From Sthenelais limicola (taxonomy: Eukaryota; Annelida; Polychaeta; Phyllodocida; Sigalionidae): 64,000 nt of DNA. Positions 58,171-64,000 of the stretch are shown piece after piece (position 1 is the first letter of the stretch; each line of letters begins with the position of its first letter). Under the pieces are notes generated by a model, which saw nothing but the letters and a program-made list of their open reading frames with translations, searched no databases and had not been told where the DNA came from. Made by a program: the position numbers and the translations under genes. The stretch lies in contig OW804096.1 of the NCBI GenBank assembly GCA_942159475.1, positions 89,445,784 through 89,509,783 of the forward strand. The letters run 5' to 3'.

Positions 58171-60055
58171 GGTAAAAATTTCAGATTAGATCAATTAATT
58201 TGACGCATTATATGAGTGGTACAAATCTTATCAATAATAACAAGTGCAAAATGTAATGTAGAATTTAATGTCACCACGAAATATAAATGTCCATTGTCAT
58301 GTCATGATTTATGATTTGATTAATAATTATTATACTAGTCTGTTGTCTGTGAGGGGACCAACTCACAGGCAGTAGAGTTTGTTTTGAGGTATCAAAATAT
58401 CGAAGCCTCAATTAAGATTATTTGGGGTTTGCCTAACATGCCTTAGCAATACCATTATTCCAAGAATGAGAGTAGGGAAGGAGCTGAAACAGACGAATAG
58501 TAAACTGTCCGCCTACAAACCTATGTCCCATGCCTATTGCTTTTAGATATCGTGATCACTTCTAATCCATTTCAATTAACATCATAGGTAGCTCTCATTT
58601 ACCAGACTTTGCCTGATTTCTCCACATATCCCCACGCAATTATCTCAATCATAACAAAAAAGCTCTATTCAAGCAAGGTTGATAAATTCTGATTCATGAA
58701 AGAAAATGTGACAGGTTCTCCTGGAAGAGAGAGGTATTTCTTCCCCACAAGCCCTTTGGATTCCGATCACCCACCAACCAACTCAAAGAGGCCTGGAGTG
58801 ATGTGGGATGACAGGACCTAACCTGATTCAACACTTCATCCTCAGACTCATATGTCATATCACCTATCATTTTAATAAAGCAAACACTATTTTCAGTTGC
58901 CTTGATGTGATACCAGCTCTCAATATAATTTTGAGAGCTAGAATCAAAATGATAGTGGCACTTAAAACTGTGAGCGGCTACAATTACTTTCAACAACTGA
59001 TACACGTTTAAACCTGATCGCTCAGTTTTTATTAATTTCTTGGTGCATCATTTGGCGCTATGCTGCTTTAAAGAAGGGCGGGCTCAAACAAGAGAATAGT
59101 GTCGTGAGCCTTAATAACTCCCCGAATTCGGCCAAGACCCTTATCTCCTTATCATTGAACTGAGCCAAGGATGAAGGACGCCAAAGGCCCAAAAGCCATG
59201 AATTATCTTATACCTTTTTGTACACAAAGGCCTCGGTAAGTTTCCAGACAGCCTGCATGATATAGTCCCAAATATAATGTGTGTTCTAAGCAATGATATT
59301 GTTATCATTTTACATCAATGATGTACAAAAGAGCAAGCAGGTGATATACTTCATTATTATTTTATCTTACAATTATACGATACTCTAGTGGAGCGCACAC
59401 AAAGAGCAAAGGGGCTTTGAAACACTATGATAATTGATTCACCACAAAATGGAAAAACCCCAAAATATTCCCTGAATAAATGATAGTAATTCCCTGTCGA
59501 GGCGCAACTTCAAATGTCATCATTGCTAGAATTAATATGATTTACATTTGGTTTCATCTGACATGAAAGATTGATTTTCACATCAACTCCATGAAGCCAA
59601 AAGGGAACTGGGTGATTGAAGCAATGCTTTAACTTTACTCGATCAGTGTTATCTTTTATTATAATTATACGTTGGATCTGACGTCACTGTACCTCATATA
59701 TATATACATAGTGTCCATGTATCTATATCTTGTATATATAGATAAACAGAAGTATATATTTATAAAGAAGTAAGTCTGTTTTGTTTAAACCCTTTGTAGA
59801 CCCAGAGACATTGTAATGTTTCATATGAAATCTCTTTCTTCTACTCCAATGATATGGGATCATTCTGTAATCTAACAGGAATACATCGCCATATAGCAAG
59901 AAACATCAACTGTTTTAATTCAAAGCAAGTTGCACCTGGAGCGGACAACGTCCTATTGAAGCAATGTGCTTGTTTTGAACTACATAAAATTGTATTAGAA
60001 ATGGATAATCAAAAGAACAAGTAACATATTATGACCATAATATTCCTCTGCTTCG
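58170..60055. other. Gene-free stretch
   Basis: AT-rich; short ATATAT words near 59695-59760. No gene recognised. Confidence 0.4.
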
Positions 60056-60057
60056 GT

Positions 60058-60230
60058 TGAGAGAAAGAGAGAGGGGGAGTGGGGGGGGGGGGGAGAGGGA
60101 GAGAAAAAGAAAGAAGAGAGAGCAGAGTGATAAAACAATACCGCGTTACTGATTTCAAAATAGCTATGTGAGTTGTTTCATACTTTACTATTTCTAGTAA
60201 CCGTAGGGAGATGGGGGGGGGGGGGGGGGT
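60058..60230. repeat. GA/G-rich purine tracts
   Basis: A GAGA and poly-G purine run (about 60058-60125) and a second G run (about 16 bases at 60213-60228). Such tracts can form non-B DNA and are prone to length error. Confidence 0.85.
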
Positions 60231-60608
60231 CGTGGCTAGCAAAGCCACGTGGCTGGTGGGTCAAGCAACAAGCAAGCAGGCGCCATTATAAAAAACAAAA
60301 CCTTTACATTCTCAACAATCACAGATAAAGGATTGAGCCGGCAATGAAATTGGGCAGTGGGTCAAGTGAGGGACACGGTCATTGCAAATGACAAAAAGAC
60401 GTTCTCCCTAAAGACATTTCAATATTTCGATCGGCTGGCATGACGTCGAAGAGCGTGACCCATTTCCTTACCTTTTTTATTATTATTACGATTCAGGCCA
60501 ATGACATTTAACAGTTCAATACAAAAAAAGCTTGTCCACAATGTGGATATTCTCTAGCGTTGTCTTTAAAAAAACGTTTGTTAACGATTATTAAAGACTA
60601 CGACATAC

Positions 60609-60611
<3 letters not shown>

Positions 60612-60654
<43 letters not shown>

Positions 60655-60664
60655 ATATATATAT
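60612..60664. repeat. TA microsatellite
   Basis: A TA run of about 40 bases, then TG and another short TA run. Confidence 0.95.
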
Positions 60665-61570
60665 GGTCGAATCCCACCAAAACGGGACAACTCGTCATTT
60701 TGGCATAGCTCTCTGATGTCTTAGATATTTTGTGGATAGTTGGGGTATATACCATAGATACAAAATGTAAAAGGACAATCCTTAATTCTGAAGATCCATG
60801 ATGCAGTGCACATTCTCTTACTTTGACCTCTCAAAATGTGTTAGTTCCGAACTTCTTGTACAAAATCGTTATTGTAAATATTTCTTTTATAGGATAAATG
60901 TAAAATCTCATTTATATTGATCTGTTGTCATTTACCTTATTTCCTCAAAAAAAATTGAAACTTAAATCAATATATCTATGTGTGTGAGTTCCTATGCAAA
61001 ATATAAATTGATCAAATTTATCTCTGCATATTTGATAACATCTTAAAGCGAATCCTCCTACACATCTATAAATGGATGTAAAAATAACAGAAATTTATTT
61101 TTGTCAAGGCATCACATCAAGCTCAATCGTCAATCTAAGATTTTTCTTCTATCCTGAATATTCACTTCCCCATAAGTAGTTCAGAAATAGTGTTCGGAAC
61201 TAACAATATGGACAATATAGCGTTTGGAACTAACATGTACAATGTACATTTTCTCTCCTAATTTCTTCAATAGAAATGAGATGCAAGATTTAATATTCTT
61301 TCCCAATGCCTTCTGTTGTATCAAATACCCTCATACATGTCCACAAGGGAGTTATTTCCATTGAGAAGAGTATGTTCAGTTAACAGGCTTCTTATTTGTC
61401 ATATACACAGCAAAGTAAAACTCAATTTCAGTAATTTTATAGACACATTAGCAACCAAATATCTGGGGAATATCCTTATATATATGGTTAGCACTCATAT
61501 GTATTGATTTTTTTCCAATCTTTCCTGTATTAATCTGGCAGTGTAGTTCAAATGTGTAGCCGTTCGGAAC
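60665..61570. other. Gene-free stretch before the LINE
   Basis: AT-rich; no gene. The word GTTCGGAACTAAC appears in variants at about 61192 and 61213 and once more at 61562 next to the LINE 3' end. Confidence 0.35.
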
Positions 61571-61828
61571 TTTTTTTTGTTTTTAAAGGTTTTTATTCAA
61601 CTTAGTCTGCCATCTTGGCTCTTACAATTCTAAAATGACTTCTTTGTCGTACCTTTGTCTTTTTTTATTTTTTTTGTTATTTTCTTAATTTTCTTTCACA
61701 TCCTTAACAATATTGGATTTGTGACACATTTCCAATTAACATAAGAAAGAAGAAAAGAGTCTTTCGACTACCCTCAAACATATCTGTAGGTTTCCTTATA
61801 AACTCTGAGGTTTGTTACAATGAGACAT

Positions 61829-62515
61829 TTACTCCCCATCCCCTTCTAGTTCTCTAAGGATTTTTCCCCACACCGTATTCTTAGGTTTCTTTTTCCCTGC
61901 CACAACATTGTTATATTCCATCACTCTTATGTTAACCTTCATTTCATTAACAAACGCGGTAAAATTGATGTTGTTGTTATTAAAGATTCTCTGACGATGA
62001 ATGTACACTTTGGCTGATAGTAAAATCCAGTTGAAAGCATTCTTGCTTTTACTCTTACCACTATATCCTAACAAAATGTTAGTTTTATTGATTTCTCTTT
62101 TGTTGATACCCGGCAGAAGTTTGGTTCTGTCCACCCATGATTTAATTCTATCCCAGAATCTTTTAGGATTCAAACAATCTAAAAAGAAATGATCGATCGA
62201 GTCTGTTTCCTCGCAGAAATTACAAACAGGGGAGGGTTTAGCATGAATCTGTTTGAGGTAGCTATTACACCCAATTGTTCTATGAACCACTCTGTACTGG
62301 AGGGCCTGCCATTTACTGATGTTACAGCATTCTCCCGGAATCTCGAACTTCTCCTTCCATTGATTTCTATCACCTTTAAATTTATTGTCATTGAGAATTT
62401 CATGCCATCTATCCAACTTTTCGTATTCTGGAACTGATAGTTGTACCAATTCTGCGTATATTTCTTTGGTCTTAACTTCTTTGATACTCATGAGTTTCTC
62501 ACTAACTTTAAACAT
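61829..62515 (-). pseudogene. LINE ORF2 C-terminal region (Tx1/L1-like)
   Basis: The 228 codons hold the region downstream of RT: KWQALQYRVVHRTIGCNSYL, then PSPVCNFCEETDSIDHFFLDC, a CxxC...H....C zinc motif (about residues 95-116), then RFWDRIKSWVDRTK and FNWILLSAKVYIHRQRI. It matches the 49.5-50.3 kb fragment block by block. The frame is open upstream of its ATG as well (LVATDDFSLPKTKD), so it is the continuation of the RT frame in another phase and not a separate gene. Natural ORF2 stop is at 61829. Confidence 0.75.
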
Positions 62516-62546
62516 TGTATCTTTGGTTTTTGGTAATGAAAAATCG

Positions 62547-63590
62547 TCAGTTGCTACTAGATGGAGGTCTAGGTATTGCAGCTATCAATTTAAGCCTGTC
62601 AGTTACATCACAACAGATATCATATTTATTAACTAACTGCGTGGTTGACATGATTTTCTTGTCGGAGTTTAACAAATCTCCTATTACCTCTATACCACTT
62701 GCTCTCCAATCTTCATTGTTGAGCATCTTCCCCTCTTTTCTGATCCAATGATTTTCCCATACTTTCTCCAAGAACACTTCTAGGCCAGATTCAGGCTGTT
62801 TACAATAATAAATTTCATTCCACTCTCTCAGTATTTCAGTATAAAAACCACTCAAGGACTTCTGGGGCATCTTTCTACTCGTTATCAAATTATGAATATT
62901 ATGTCGGTGAAAGGATTCGAGTATACAAGACCACTTTGAATGCGATTCATTTAACAATCTTTGCACCCATTTTATTCTATTAGCCCTGGCTATTTCATCA
63001 ATACATCTTACTTTGAGACCGCCATCTTCATAGTTTTGTTTCAAAAAGTTAAAGCTAATCTTCACTCCTCTGGAGCCCCACATCATTTTTTTAGTGATCG
63101 ATTTTATCTCTTTTCTAACACTCTCATCTAGTTGGACGCAAGATAAGACGTGTTGTACAATCGGGAGTAACAGTGTATTGTTTATGGTGGCTTTGCCTTT
63201 CAAGGACATATGCCTTCCACTCCAAATACCTACAACTTTCCTCATTTTAGACAGAGCATCATCAAAATTAACTTTGGCCTCATCTTTCCTGTCATAAGGA
63301 TTGAAGATATGAACTCCTAAAATTTTGACCGATTTTTCCCAGCGTATTTCCCTATGTTCCCTATCCCCAACGTTTGAATTTCTTTTTATTATTATTCCTT
63401 TAGTTTTATTAATGTTCAATTTCAGACCAGAAGCTTCCCCGAACAGTTTGATTTTGGCCATTGCTTTATTCATCGATGCACTATCTTCTGTCAAAATTGT
63501 GGTGTCATCCGCATATTGTATGATTTTATGCTCTGTTTTACCAGTCATAATACCTCTCACCGATTCAGCTTTTCTTATACTATTTGACAT
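62547..63590 (-). pseudogene. LINE reverse transcriptase, palm C-motif and thumb (Tx1/L1-like)
   Basis: The 347 codons carry the catalytic motif QYADDTTIL (about residues 25-33), KLFGEASGLKLNINKTKGI, and the long thumb/connection region with KSVKILGVHIFN, MSLKGKATINNTLLLP and WGSRGVKISFNFLKQNYEDGGLKVR. This is the RT polymerase part of ORF2. Its upstream RT motifs lie in the next frame (63580-63999), and the frame change lies in an A7 run (63613-63619 on plus), where one base fewer would join them. The downstream C-terminus is in a third frame. Confidence 0.8.
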
Positions 63591-63999
63591 GAACTCTACG
63601 GCAATTGTGAATAAAAAAAGGAGAGACGGGATCTCCCTGTTTCACGCCTCTCTGTATCTCAAAGAAACTGGACATATGCCCATCAACTGTAAAACATGCT
63701 TTCGAACCCTTCAATAATATCTCCACCCAGTCAGTTATATATTTGGGGAAGTTAAACCTCTCCAAGCCTCTAAATAGAAAGTCCCAACTTATGGAGTCGT
63801 ATGCCTTTTGGAAATCAACCGTGACCATTCTGCCACCTTTATTCTTCTGTTTTTGAAAACTGAGTACATCATGTATTCTTCTAATGGCGACTCCGATGTA
63901 TCTATTATTCATGAACCCATATTGATCTTCATCAATAATTTCTCCCAGGACGCTTTTCATTCTTTCCGCTATTACTTTGGATATCACCTTGTAGTCCAC
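63580..63999 (-). pseudogene. LINE reverse transcriptase, N-terminal palm, partial at window edge
   Basis: The 139 codons hold RT motifs up to B: EDQYGFMNNRYIGVAIRRIH (fingers), VDFQKAYDSISWDFL with the first catalytic Asp (about residues 75-90), and RGVKQGDPVSPF (about 115-127). The frame is open at the right window edge, so the protein continues upstream. It is cut by the A7-run frameshift just after motif B. Apart from single-base shifts the sequence is well preserved. Confidence 0.8.
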
Positions 64000-64000
64000 A

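Larger units (their letters stand above)
61571..64000 (-). mobile_element. Tx1/L1-like LINE, 3' part, running off the window
   Basis: The element ends at 61571 with TGAATAAAAACCTTTAAAAA and an A tail (T run on plus). A 3' UTR of about 250 bp, then the C-terminal, thumb and RT parts of ORF2 follow rightwards to the window edge. The endonuclease and ORF1 would lie beyond 64000. Two frameshifts are seen (near 62560 and at an A7 run, 63613-63619). The same 3' end is used by the copy at 48.63 kb. Confidence 0.8.

Noticed and set aside
1..64000. CRISPR array, prokaryotic operon or phage module
   Set aside because: No regularly spaced repeats with unique spacers, no ribosome-binding-site/ORF packing, and all long frames are eukaryotic retroelement proteins.

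Overview
This is an AT-rich stretch of a eukaryotic genome, most likely a marine invertebrate animal. The evidence is non-LTR retrotransposons of two kinds, a tyrosine-recombinase (Ngaro/DIRS-type) retrotransposon, a nearly pristine LTR element, tRNA-like SINE heads, several inverted-repeat DNA elements, long TA microsatellites and homopolymers, and no compact bacterial-style gene order. No host protein-coding gene can be firmly called. Every long reading frame that I recognise belongs to a transposable element. I cannot name the species; frequent AGGCCTA words and Ngaro plus Tx1/L1-like LINEs would suit an echinoderm, hemichordate or similar, but that is only a guess.

Layout. 0-6.3 kb: unique AT-rich DNA with two tRNA-like SINE heads (about 2.43 and 3.59 kb). 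6.3-8.3 kb: two decayed LINE fragments, one minus strand (CR1/Jockey-like reverse transcriptase and C-terminus) and one plus strand. 10.9-11.2 kb: a 360-bp foldback element. 11.47-16.2 kb: a nearly complete minus-strand Ngaro-like retrotransposon in the order Gag, reverse transcriptase/RNase H, tyrosine recombinase, each arm carrying small lesions. 16.4-33.9 kb: mostly unique DNA with a 27-bp minisatellite (22.6 kb), two Penelope-like ends (25.4 and 26.8 kb) and a CpG-rich patch at 30.4 kb that shares the minisatellite motif. 33.9-36.3 kb and 38.35-40.25 kb: two inverted-repeat elements without a transposase. 40.9-43.7 kb: promoter-like GC patches and a 129-bp nested palindrome. 45.1 kb: compound TA repeat. 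48.6-50.3 kb: a 5'-truncated Tx1/L1-like LINE with a candidate 14-bp target duplication. 50.74-54.56 kb: a non-autonomous LTR retrotransposon on the minus strand, with 444-bp LTRs differing at one base and a 4-bp target duplication. 55.0-55.2 kb: another foldback element. 61.57-64.0 kb: the 3' part of a second Tx1/L1-like LINE that runs off the window end.

The Ngaro genes act together: Gag packages RNA, RT/RNase H copies it, and the recombinase integrates the circular product. The LINE proteins would do target-primed reverse transcription. The LTR element, the two TIR elements and the foldbacks carry no recognisable enzymes and would need helpers in trans. All lesion calls come from reading by eye; no alignment or database search was run.
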